Origin: an uncultured Coriobacteriia bacterium
Lineage (GTDB): Bacteria > Actinomycetota > Coriobacteriia > Coriobacteriales > QAMH01
Assembly: GCA_902478425.1 (NCBI GenBank)
Contig: CABSKV010000010.1
Span: 1-25,684 of the forward strand
Direction of reading: 5' to 3'
Length of the DNA: 25,684 bases
This document shows positions 16,344-23,319 of the stretch, piece after piece (within the stretch, counting starts at the first letter, position 1; every line of letters begins with the position of its first letter). A program made the position numbers and the translations under genes. The notes below the pieces were generated by a model that worked only from the letters and a program-made list of their open reading frames with translations, did no database searches and had not been told where the DNA came from.

Positions 16344-17549
16344 ATGAGCAAGGCGTATGTCAAAACAGCAATAGCGGCGTGCCTCATCATGAGTGCAATG
16401 ATTGCCGGTACGGTAAGTTTCGGGTTCTTCATGGACCCCGTTACAAACAGCATGGGGTTCGAGCGCGCGACGTTTTCGCTATACTTCAGCCTCATCACTA
16501 TTGTCGGAACCATCACCTTGCCGATTTACGGTCGCCTAATAGAGCGGTTCGGCACGCGCCCGTTCGTAATCTTTGGCGGAATATGGACGGGTGTCGCGAT
16601 GGCCGCGTTATCGCTCTGCCAGTCTCTTCCCGCGTTCTATATCGTGGGTTGTCTCGTCGGGCTCGGCTTCTTCGGGTGCAGCTACGCTGTCGTACCCGTC
16701 ATCGTTTCGGAATGGTTCGTCGAGAAAAACGGTTTCGTTATGGGCTTGACCGCAGCATGCGGTGGCATCGTCGCCATGATATTGAGTCTCGTGTTTCCCG
16801 CTTTCATCATCCAATTCGGCTGGTCTAATGGTTATGTACTCCTGGGAGTCGTCGTCTTCGCACTTACCACCCCGGTAGGCTTGTTTCTCCTTCGCTCGAA
16901 GCCGAGCGACGTTGGCCTTGCCCCCTATGGTGCAAATGCGACTCCCGCACAATCCTCAAATACCGATGTGTCTGGATTGAGCTTTGCTCAAGCACTGAGA
17001 ACCCCTCAGCTCTGGGTGGTTGCTCTGGGGTTCATGGTGCTGGCAATCACGGTCACGGTCACCCAACACCTCGCGGCCTTCTTCGTGAGCATCGGCTTCG
17101 ATGCTGTCATGGCGGGTATATTCATGTCTGTCATATCCGCTGGCATCATCGTCACAAACTTCGGTGCCGGCATACTCGCCGACAAAATGGGATTGATGCG
17201 CGCCTTTATCCTATGCTCTGTTTTGTTAGCGCTTTCATTCGTGCTCCTACCGATCACGGCGTCCATTCCGCTCATCTGTATCGCACTTGTGTTGATGTCG
17301 ATTGGCAACGCTAACACCACGCTTTTTGCGCCCATGATGACCCAGAGTATTTTCGGTACACGTGATTACGCCTCAATTTGGGGCGTCATCAGCATGGCAT
17401 CTGTGCTCGGGCAGGCCGTAGGTGCTCCTTGTTGGGGTCTTGCCTATGACCTTACCGGCGGATACGAAATCGCCATGTTCATCTCAGCTGTCCTAGTCTG
17501 CGTTTCCGCTATCGCACTTTTCGGAGCAAGCAAGACAGGGCGCGCGTGA
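16344..17549 (+). CDS. MFS transporter 2 (OFA/monocarboxylate type)
   Basis: A 401-aa major facilitator protein with about 12 membrane segments. The loop 2-3 motif is GRLIERFGTRP and the second-half counterpart is AGILADKMGLMR. The central loop RSKPSDVGLAPYG is typical of the oxalate/formate antiporter and monocarboxylate-transporter-like branch, which moves organic and aromatic acids. AGGGGAG precedes the ATG. It diverges from the molybdoenzyme across a shared 212-base control region, so with MFS 1 it gives the cassette two permeases, possibly one for uptake and one for product export. A run of nine C residues follows the stop codon. Confidence 0.85.
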   Translation: MSKAYVKTAIAACLIMSAMIAGTVSFGFFMDPVTNSMGFERATFSLYFSLITIVGTITLPIYGRLIERFGTRPFVIFGGIWTGVAMAALSLCQSLPAFYIVGCLVGLGFFGCSYAVVPVIVSEWFVEKNGFVMGLTAACGGIVAMILSLVFPAFIIQFGWSNGYVLLGVVVFALTTPVGLFLLRSKPSDVGLAPYGANATPAQSSNTDVSGLSFAQALRTPQLWVVALGFMVLAITVTVTQHLAAFFVSIGFDAVMAGIFMSVISAGIIVTNFGAGILADKMGLMRAFILCSVLLALSFVLLPITASIPLICIALVLMSIGNANTTLFAPMMTQSIFGTRDYASIWGVISMASVLGQAVGAPCWGLAYDLTGGYEIAMFISAVLVCVSAIALFGASKTGRA

Positions 17550-17558
17550 CCCCCCCCC

Positions 17559-17617
17559 GCCTCTGCCCTCCCAGAGGCAAATGAAGGCGGGTTTCGCATT
17601 ATTATGCGGGGCCCGCC
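17559..17617 (+). terminator. Two consecutive hairpins after MFS 2
   Basis: GCCTCTG (17559-17565) pairs with CAGAGGC (17572-17578). Then GGCGGG (17586-17591) pairs with CCCGCC (17612-17617), enclosing CGCAT (17595-17599) and ATGCG (17604-17608). AAATTTATT follows. A tandem structured terminator for the permease gene is the simplest reading. The rest of 17550-17827 holds the direct repeat, another hairpin and the toxin-antitoxin operator. Confidence 0.5.
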
Positions 17618-17657
17618 AAATTTATTGCCGTTCATAAATTCCTGTCAGACAAGGATG

Positions 17658-17696
17658 CCTGGGCCACCAAGGAGATTGGCTAGAGGGAAGCGAGCT
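17658..17696 (+). repeat. 39-bp direct repeat, right copy (orphan sstT 3' end)
   Basis: This copy reads W-A-T-K-E-I-G-stop followed by GAGGGAAGCGAGCT, matching 9950-9988 at 38 of 39 positions. Directly upstream, GACAAGGATGCC still resembles sstT codons (D-K-D-A against T-E-D-T), but no further transporter sequence is present. Where the left copy continues to the regulator ATG, this copy has ATC. A scar of duplication or site-specific insertion. Confidence 0.88.
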
Positions 17697-17711
17697 TACA
17701 ATCGCGTAGAA

Positions 17712-17745
17712 AAAGAGGGCGTGCCGAAAGCACGTCCCCCTCTTT
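17712..17745 (+). terminator. Hairpin before the toxin-antitoxin genes
   Basis: AAAGAGGG-CGTGC (17712-17724) pairs with GCACG (17730-17734) and CCCTCTTT (17738-17745), with a three-base bulge. It probably isolates the toxin-antitoxin promoter from upstream transcription. The T-run is short. Confidence 0.45.
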
Positions 17746-17773
17746 GTCTGGTCAAACGAATAAGCTCAATGTT

Positions 17774-17804
17774 TATGCTTTACGTAAAGCATATATGCTA
17801 TACT
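17774..17804 (+). promoter_or_regulatory. Toxin-antitoxin promoter and 20-bp operator palindrome
   Basis: TATGCTTTACGTAAAGCATA (17774-17793) is a perfect palindrome. A TATACT -10 box (17799-17804) follows, preceded by a further TATGC half-site. The operator covers the -35 region, as expected for autorepression by a ribbon-helix-helix antitoxin or the toxin-antitoxin complex. AAGGAGGAG and the antitoxin ATG follow. Confidence 0.7.
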
Positions 17805-17827
17805 CATCCGTGTCAAAAGGAGGAGTC

Positions 17828-18115
17828 ATGGGTGCTCAGGTAATGCTCAATGTTCGCATGGACAAAGGCCTCAAGGCAGAGGGAGATAGCGTGCTGGCGC
17901 ATGCCGGCACGAGCGCAACAGAGGCGATCCGCTCGCTCTATCGCTTCATGGAGTCGCATCAAGAGGTGCCCTTATGCTGCCTTGACTCCCAGGATGCAAC
18001 GCCACGAGACGCCAGGCGTGCGATGATGCGCGAGCTTGTGGGCATCGCACCATTGCAATCTGACGAGGACGCCGATTCGATTAAAGCCGCGCGTCTATCT
18101 CGCATGGAATTTTAG
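17828..18115 (+). CDS. RelB/DinJ-like antitoxin
   Basis: A 95-aa protein whose first half, VMLNVRMDKGLKAEGDSVLA then GTSATEAIRSLYRFMESHQE, matches the ribbon-helix-helix DNA-binding N-terminus of RelB/DinJ antitoxins. The C-terminal half (about 50-95) is acidic and low in order, the usual toxin-binding tail. The ATG at 17828 follows AAGGAGGAG at three to five bases; an upstream in-frame TTG at 17744 is rejected. It precedes the PIN toxin gene by seven bases. It should neutralise that toxin and repress its own promoter through the 20-bp palindrome. Confidence 0.8.
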   Translation: MGAQVMLNVRMDKGLKAEGDSVLAHAGTSATEAIRSLYRFMESHQEVPLCCLDSQDATPRDARRAMMRELVGIAPLQSDEDADSIKAARLSRMEF

Positions 18116-18122
18116 TACAACC

Positions 18123-18578
18123 ATGAAAGTGCTTTTCGATACCTGTGTCGTCATAGACATATTTGGCAGATCAAGTTTCTTCTTCGATTCGTTCTGCGCC
18201 TATGACGTAGCTCTCATCCGGGGATTTGACCCTTGCCTTTCCGTATCTTCTACCACTGACATTTGCTACCTGCCGCACGCGAGAGGCTTTGCCGACAAAA
18301 AGCGAGCCGCCGAGCTCACGGCAAAATGCCTCGACCTGTTTGACCTAATCGAGAACACGGGGCAGGACTGCATGCGTGCATGTGACAGTTCCATGGGCGA
18401 CTACGAGGACGCGCTCGTCGCCGCCAGTGCCTACCGGACAGGCATCGACCTCATCATCACCAGGAACACCAAGGATTTCAAAAACTCCCCTGTCGCAGTC
18501 ATGACGCCAGCGCAATTCGTAGAAATATACAAACCGGAAAGCATCACATACACCGAGATAGATTTCGAAAACGAGTAA
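18123..18578 (+). CDS. PIN-domain toxin (VapC-like ribonuclease)
   Basis: A 151-aa PIN-domain protein. MKVLFDTCVVIDIF supplies the first acidic residue (Asp6, with Asp12 nearby). MGDYEDALVAASA (91-103) holds the central acidic cluster Asp93/Glu95/Asp96, and IITRNTKDF (111-119) holds the last Asp118. These residues would bind Mg2+/Mn2+ for RNA cleavage. Length fits the PIN_3 family. It starts seven bases after the antitoxin stop and is surely co-expressed with it. The pairing with a RelB/DinJ-type antitoxin, rather than VapB, is worth noting. The RNA target is unknown. Confidence 0.8.
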   Translation: MKVLFDTCVVIDIFGRSSFFFDSFCAYDVALIRGFDPCLSVSSTTDICYLPHARGFADKKRAAELTAKCLDLFDLIENTGQDCMRACDSSMGDYEDALVAASAYRTGIDLIITRNTKDFKNSPVAVMTPAQFVEIYKPESITYTEIDFENE

Positions 18579-18582
18579 CCTT

Positions 18583-18696
18583 GATGCATATTTGAAAAAG
18601 CGCGGCGTCGCCGTGCAATAGATGCAGGAAGCTCGAGAAGATACGCAAGCCCTTATAGATGCCTATACGCTCCGTGAAGCGCGCAAGTCGGCGGAT
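18583..18696 (+). pseudogene. Fragment of an XRE-type antitoxin N-terminus
   Basis: The frame starting at 18583 reads DAYLKKRGVAVQ, one in-frame TAG at 18619, then MQEAREDTQALIDAYTLREA and RKSADERS. This resembles the N-terminal helix region of HigA/XRE-family antitoxins, in which ALIDAYTLREARK leads into the helix-turn-helix. Here the HTH is missing and the frame runs into the 3' end of the convergent deaminase gene. Most likely a decayed second toxin-antitoxin remnant. Recognition is by eye only. Confidence 0.35.
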
Positions 18697-18706
18697 GAAC
18701 GCTCTA

Positions 18707-20011
18707 CTACAGCGCCGCGAGCACCTCGTTCACGCTGCGCTTGACCTCGGCCTTGGCCTTCTCGACGTCGATGGTCTTGTACTCGCCATCTTCGTAGAGC
18801 ACCTCGCCGTCGCACATCGTGAGCACCACGTCGGCGCCGTTGGCGCTGTACACGAGGTTGGTCGCGATGTCGAAGACGGGCGTCATCCACGGCGTGTCGA
18901 TATCCATGACGATGAGGTCTGCGCGCTTGCCCTGTGCAAGCACACCACAGTCGGGACGACGCTGCGAGAGCGCTCCGTTGACGGTGAGCATCTGCAAGAC
19001 TTGCTTGGGCGTGATGATGGCCGGGTCGAGCGCATTGCCCTTCTGGGCACAAGCAAGCAGATATGCGCTTTGCAAGATGTTGTGCGTGTTGTTCGACGCC
19101 ATGCCATCGGTGCCGAGCGAGCAGCGAACGCCGGCCCTGAGCATCGCATCGACCGGCGCGAAGCCACTCGCGAGCTTCATGTTGCTCGCGGGGTTCAGGC
19201 TCACGTTCACGCCCTTTGCCGCCATGAGCTCGATGTCGGCGGGCTCGACCCACACGCAGTGCGCTGCGGTGATGGGAACGTCAAAGGCACCCAGGTAGTC
19301 AAACCACTGAGCCGGCGTCATGCCGTCGTGGCGCGCCTTGCACTCGTCGTGCTCGGCCTTGGTCTCGGACATGTGGATGTGCAAGCCCGTATCGTGCACC
19401 TTGGCCTCGGCAACGCAGCGCTCGATCATGCCCTGCGGCGTGGTGTACTCGCCGTGCACGCACATGTCGATCTTCACGCGGCCGTCACCGGCGTTCTGGT
19501 ATTCGGCGAACAGCTGCCTGTTCACCTCGGCCACGGGCAGCGTGTCGTAATCGGTCTCGACGAAGCACATCGTGCCGCCATCGCAGTGGTTGGCCTTCAT
19601 GCCCGCCTCGAGCGTGGCCTTGCAGCGGTCGATGGTCGCGAAGTACATGTCGGTGTAGCCCACGATGCCGTAGCGCAGCATCTCGGCCTGGCTGAGCATG
19701 CAGCCCCAGTAGTGGTGCTTCTTCTCCATGTCCATCTTGCCCTCGAAGGGCCAGACGGTATCGTTGAGCCATTGCTGCAAGGGCTGGTTCTCGGCATAGC
19801 CGCGCAGCAACGTCATGGGCGTGTGCGCGTGCGTGTTGTAGAAGGCACTCATGAGCAGCTTGCCCGTGCCGTCATAGCGCTCGCCGAAGCGCGCGGCATC
19901 GGCAGGTTCCTCGGTGCCCACGTAGGTGATGAGGCTTCCCTCGGTGCCGACAAACATGTCGTGCTTGTGCTCGAGGTTCTCGTCGAGGATGTCGATATTG
20001 GCGAAGAGCAT
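18707..20011 (-). CDS. mtaD: MTA/SAH (or 5'-deoxyadenosine) deaminase, amidohydrolase family
   Basis: A 434-aa zinc amidohydrolase that deaminates 5'-methylthioadenosine, S-adenosylhomocysteine or 5'-deoxyadenosine to the inosine forms. Metal-ligand motifs are NTHAH (H61, H63) followed by TPMTLLRGYAENQPLQQWL, HGEYTTP, HIHMSETKAEHDE, AAHCVWV and LGTDGMASNN. All are in the order and spacing of the MtaD/DadD family. AAAGGA precedes the ATG. It lies 68 bases downstream of the methyltransferase/radical-SAM gene, with a TGAGACAA palindrome between them. Methyl transfer yields SAH and radical SAM chemistry yields 5'-deoxyadenosine, both plausible substrates, so co-location is metabolically sensible. 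Exact nucleoside preference cannot be read from sequence. Confidence 0.88.
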   Translation of the reverse strand: MLFANIDILDENLEHKHDMFVGTEGSLITYVGTEEPADAARFGERYDGTGKLLMSAFYNTHAHTPMTLLRGYAENQPLQQWLNDTVWPFEGKMDMEKKHHYWGCMLSQAEMLRYGIVGYTDMYFATIDRCKATLEAGMKANHCDGGTMCFVETDYDTLPVAEVNRQLFAEYQNAGDGRVKIDMCVHGEYTTPQGMIERCVAEAKVHDTGLHIHMSETKAEHDECKARHDGMTPAQWFDYLGAFDVPITAAHCVWVEPADIELMAAKGVNVSLNPASNMKLASGFAPVDAMLRAGVRCSLGTDGMASNNTHNILQSAYLLACAQKGNALDPAIITPKQVLQMLTVNGALSQRRPDCGVLAQGKRADLIVMDIDTPWMTPVFDIATNLVYSANGADVVLTMCDGEVLYEDGEYKTIDVEKAKAEVKRSVNEVLAAL

Positions 20012-20029
20012 GAGTCGTCCTTTCCCGAA

Positions 20030-20071
20030 TGAGACAAGTTTGCTCCGGGCACTTTTGTCACAATTGTCTCA
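20030..20071. repeat. TGAGACAA palindrome, copy 3
   Basis: TGAGACAA (20030-20037) and TTGTCTCA (20064-20071) are perfect inverted arms 26 bases apart, with a partial inner copy TTTTGTCA (20053-20060) and a GGGCAC core. It lies between the radical-SAM gene and the deaminase. It could partly separate the deaminase from the operon or regulate it. Confidence 0.55.
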
Positions 20072-20079
20072 AATCCTGG

Positions 20080-22116
20080 TCATTTCGCGTACTTTTCGAG
20101 CAGGCTGCCTCCGCAGCTCGACCCGCAGCCAGCGGCACACGAGTAGCAGATGGGGCTCGTCACGATGCAGCGAGCAGGCAGCGGCGTATCGACGATGTCG
20201 CGCACGTTTGCCGGGCCATCGAGCGGCAGGCCCAGGACATGGTTGACCTCGCAGTCGTAGAGACCGCCGTCGTAATCGACGTTGAGCTGGCTACGACACA
20301 TGATATGCGCCACGACCGCCCCGTTGTAGTTGTCGGCAAGTAGCTTGTTGTACGCATCGTAGGTGCGCGCCGCGAGCAGCTTGCCGGCAAAGCGTCCCAT
20401 GTTCCAATTGTTCATCGCGTACAGGCCGTTGAACTTCACGCCCTCGGCCTGCTCGAGCTCGTAGCGGTAGAAATCCTCGAGGTCGGCCTGGTCGGGCGGC
20501 AGGAAGGGGCCATCCACGTTGTAGGCGATGTCGATCTGGAGCTCCGGGTCGACGCCGTAGCCGAGCGTGTTCATCTCGCGTAGCACCTTCATGATGCTCG
20601 CGAAACTACCCGCGCCGCGCTGTTCGTCCACTCCGCCTGCATCGAAGTAAGGCACGCTCGTGACGAGCTTGACCTTGTTCGCGACGTACACGTCCTTGAA
20701 GTGCGCATATTGCGGGTCATCCAGGATGCAGAGGTTCGAGCGCACGATGACCTGATCGGCGATCTTGCTCGCCTCGCCGATGAACCACTCGAGCTCCGGG
20801 TTCATCTCGGGCGAGCCACCCGTGATGTCCATGACCTTGAACCCGCCGATCTCGAACGCGGCGAGCACGGCCTCCATCGTCTCGCGGCTCATGCACTCCT
20901 CGCGCTTGGGCGAGCAATCCAGGTAGCAGTGGTTGCAGGCCAGGTTGCAGCGATAGGTAACGTTGACCTGCATCGTCGTGAGTGCGGCACTTTCGAGCAA
21001 CGCCTTGTCGTGGATGCGCGACGCGAAGGGCTCGATGCCGAGCTTGTCGCACGAATCCTCGATCCACTCGAGGTCGACGCTGCGCTTGCCGCGCGTGACC
21101 TGCAACGCGGCGTTGGCGGCCTCGAAATCGAAGGGACCGACGTGCTCGCGACGCGGCGTGATCTTGAAATGCGGGGCATAACGGCTGTTCTCGAGGAAGG
21201 TCGCCATGTTGCCGCTGATGGCCACGGGACGGTCCTTGATGAAGCGCACCTCGCCATCCAGGTCGAAATAGCGCTTGTTCTCGGGCATGGTGCCCAGGTA
21301 GGTCGCCGTCTGCTGGTAATCCTCCTCGCAATCCTCGAACGCATCGCACTTGATGGCGCGCATCGTGCGCGACGCGAAGCCGATGCTGCCGAGCTTGGTC
21401 GCGATCTGGAAGTCGCCGACCTCGAGCGGCTCATGCGCCACGTCGTAGCAGACCTGCGTACCGCAGCGCGCGAGCATGCGGCGGAAGTCCTCGACGTACA
21501 TGGCGCCCGACAGGCACTCGCCGCGCAAGATGGGATCGTCGTAGAAGCCTTCGGGCACGCGGCGGTCCGAGAAGATGTCCGAGAAGAACAGCTCGCCACC
21601 GGGTTTGAGCACGCGGAATATCTCGTCGAAGAGCTCCTGCTTGAACGGCGAGAGGTTGATGACGCAGTTCGAGATGACGACGTCGACGCTATCGCTGGGA
21701 ATAGCGGACATGTCCTCGATGTAGCTTTCGATGAACTCGACGTTGCTTTGCGGCAAGCCGAGTCGCTCGATCTGCGCGGCCTCGTGCACACGGGCGAACT
21801 CGAGCTGGCTCCGCGTCATGTCAACGCCGATGACGCGCCCCTGCGGGCCCACGAGCTTGGCGGCGATGAAGACGTCGCGACCCGTGCCGCAACCCAAATC
21901 GAGCACCGTGGCGCCTTCGAGTGCGGGCGGCAGGGGGCTTCCGCATCCGTAGAAGTGCGAGACGATGTCAGGGTCGAGCAGCGGGAAGACGTCGAGCACG
22001 TATTTGGGCGGTGCCGTCGTCGCGCACGTGCACGCGTTGGTACGCAAATCCTCGCTATCCTCGAGCGTCTCTCCGTAATACTCGCGCACCATCGCGCGGA
22101 TATCGGCCTGTGCCAC
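20080..22116 (-). CDS. ArsM-like methyltransferase fused to ArsS-like radical SAM enzyme
   Basis: A 678-aa two-domain protein. Residues 1-330 are an arsenite-methyltransferase-type domain: YYGETL, NACTC (C29, C31), YGCGSPLPP, SAM motif DLGCGTGRD (73-81), SNCVINLSP (C151), GECLSGAMY (C201) and a C-terminal ISGNMATFLENSRYAPHF module. Its three conserved metalloid-binding cysteine positions are all present. Residues 380-678 are radical SAM, with C390-x3-C394-x2-C397, then CRSQLNVDYDGGLYDCEVN and a tail with C657, C660, C664 and C668 (ending GSSCGGSLLEKYAK), all typical of ArsS, the arsenosugar radical SAM protein. ArsM and ArsS are normally separate genes. The GTG start at 22116 follows GGAAGG and begins two bases after the GTPase stop. 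Predicted to methylate a metalloid and add a 5'-deoxyadenosyl-type group; the element is inferred. Confidence 0.85.
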   Translation of the reverse strand: MAQADIRAMVREYYGETLEDSEDLRTNACTCATTAPPKYVLDVFPLLDPDIVSHFYGCGSPLPPALEGATVLDLGCGTGRDVFIAAKLVGPQGRVIGVDMTRSQLEFARVHEAAQIERLGLPQSNVEFIESYIEDMSAIPSDSVDVVISNCVINLSPFKQELFDEIFRVLKPGGELFFSDIFSDRRVPEGFYDDPILRGECLSGAMYVEDFRRMLARCGTQVCYDVAHEPLEVGDFQIATKLGSIGFASRTMRAIKCDAFEDCEEDYQQTATYLGTMPENKRYFDLDGEVRFIKDRPVAISGNMATFLENSRYAPHFKITPRREHVGPFDFEAANAALQVTRGKRSVDLEWIEDSCDKLGIEPFASRIHDKALLESAALTTMQVNVTYRCNLACNHCYLDCSPKREECMSRETMEAVLAAFEIGGFKVMDITGGSPEMNPELEWFIGEASKIADQVIVRSNLCILDDPQYAHFKDVYVANKVKLVTSVPYFDAGGVDEQRGAGSFASIMKVLREMNTLGYGVDPELQIDIAYNVDGPFLPPDQADLEDFYRYELEQAEGVKFNGLYAMNNWNMGRFAGKLLAARTYDAYNKLLADNYNGAVVAHIMCRSQLNVDYDGGLYDCEVNHVLGLPLDGPANVRDIVDTPLPARCIVTSPICYSCAAGCGSSCGGSLLEKYAK

Positions 22117-22118
22117 GA

Positions 22119-23303
22119 CTACCTTCCCTCGTCACCCATGTTGAAACACTCCGTGAAGAACACCTGCGCATCCAGGTTGTACTTGTCGCAGACGAAGTCC
22201 ACGGCATCGTCGACGATGCGCGCGAAGGGACGCGATTCGCACACCGCGCGCGCGTTGATGATCATCGACATCTTCTTGTGCTTGCGCAGGAAGAGCTGCG
22301 TGTGCTCGATGTCGTAGTCGACGCCGAGCAGCGAGCACTTGTTGAAGTCGCCCGCTCCCGCGGTCGCGAAGGTCTTGAGGTGCGGGACGTTGCGCTTCTT
22401 CTCGATGAGTCCCATGCGGATCTCCTCGATGAGGTCGTCGATGACTGCGTTGCAGTCGATCTTCTCGTCATCGAGCTGCTTGAAGAAGAGCCGGCGGTTG
22501 TACCAGGTGAGGGTCTTTTCGGCCTCCTGGAACTTCTCGTTGTCGCGCACCGAGAAGTTCTTGAGCAGGCTCTCGTGCGTTTCGAGGTATTCCGCGAGCT
22601 CGGGAATGCCGTCGCCGCGCAAGGCCGAAATCGTCATGACCGGGATATCGGGACATGCCTCCTTGAGGAATGCGACGTCACGCTCGATTTCCTCCGGTGT
22701 CATGACGTCGATCTTGTTGAGGACGATGAGATCGGCCTCCTCGAGCTGGAGCTGCATGAGGTACTTGATCTCCTCGGGCAGGTTGATGTCGTCGCCATCG
22801 GGAAGGAGCAGCTTGATGCGCTCGGGGTCGACGAGCACCGTGAACGGCGAGAGCGTGATCCAGTCCGCGCAATCGTCGACCAGGCGATGGTAGACGTGGT
22901 CGAGCGCGCCCACGCCCAGGCCGGGAATGTCGCTCATCACGAAGATGGCGCCATCGCGGTCGCGCAGGCGGCGAATCTTGTCGATGGTGTTGTCCATCTG
23001 GTAGCAGATGCAACCGCTCGCGATCTCCTCGACCGTGCAGCCGCTCGTCTGGGTGAGGTTGGTGTCGACGAGGTTCGCGCCCAGGTCATTGGCGATGATG
23101 CCGACCTTGCCGTAGCTCTTGTTCATGTGCTCGCCCAAGGCGATCATCGTCGTGGTCTTGCCCGCGCCCAGAAAGCCGCTCATGACCATGAAGCGGATCT
23201 TGTCCGGCGTGCCGGCGGCATCCATCTTGGCGGCCTTGGTGGTTGCCGTGTCCTCGTGCATGGCGGATGCCCCGCCGTAGGTGTTGAACGTATCGTATGG
23301 CAT
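22119..23303 (-). CDS. CobW/HypB-like G3E-family GTPase (metallochaperone type)
   Basis: A 394-aa P-loop GTPase. Walker A is GFLGAGKTT (43-51); GIIANDLGANLVD (68-80) is the switch region; SGCICYQMD (96-104) replaces the CxCC metal motif of CobW proteins with C98-I-C100-Y; SDIPGLG (124-130) matches Walker B; and LNKID (195-199) gives guanine specificity. The last 150 residues include cysteines (FNKCSLLGVDY, ECFNMGDEGR) and may bind a partner. The ATG at 23303, with GGAG eight bases before it, is chosen because upstream codons overlap the preceding gene and look non-coding. It sits between two ArsM-like genes with gaps of 16 and 2 bases. A role loading metal or cofactor into a neighbour is inferred. 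Target unknown. Confidence 0.85.
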   Translation of the reverse strand: MPYDTFNTYGGASAMHEDTATTKAAKMDAAGTPDKIRFMVMSGFLGAGKTTTMIALGEHMNKSYGKVGIIANDLGANLVDTNLTQTSGCTVEEIASGCICYQMDNTIDKIRRLRDRDGAIFVMSDIPGLGVGALDHVYHRLVDDCADWITLSPFTVLVDPERIKLLLPDGDDINLPEEIKYLMQLQLEEADLIVLNKIDVMTPEEIERDVAFLKEACPDIPVMTISALRGDGIPELAEYLETHESLLKNFSVRDNEKFQEAEKTLTWYNRRLFFKQLDDEKIDCNAVIDDLIEEIRMGLIEKKRNVPHLKTFATAGAGDFNKCSLLGVDYDIEHTQLFLRKHKKMSMIINARAVCESRPFARIVDDAVDFVCDKYNLDAQVFFTECFNMGDEGR

Positions 23304-23319
23304 GTGACGCTCCGTCTTG

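Noticed and set aside
14521..16347. Long plus-strand open frame opposite the molybdoenzyme
   Set aside because: It lies wholly antisense to a gene with clear family motifs, and its translation is low-complexity with no recognisable domain. Similar frames opposite 1801-3087, 3135-4568, 8641-9975 and 20080-22116 are rejected for the same reason.
17550..17558. Run of nine C residues as a phase-variation tract
   Set aside because: It starts directly after the TGA stop of the MFS gene and precedes a hairpin; length changes would not alter any recognised protein.
18036..18122. Upstream start for the PIN toxin
   Set aside because: It would overlap the antitoxin out of frame; the PIN fold begins at MKVLFDTC (18123).
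20080..20082. TGA as a selenocysteine codon in the ArsS-like domain
   Set aside because: Some ArsS proteins are selenoproteins, but here the cysteine-rich tail is complete before the TGA, and no further cysteine-like or conserved sequence follows it.
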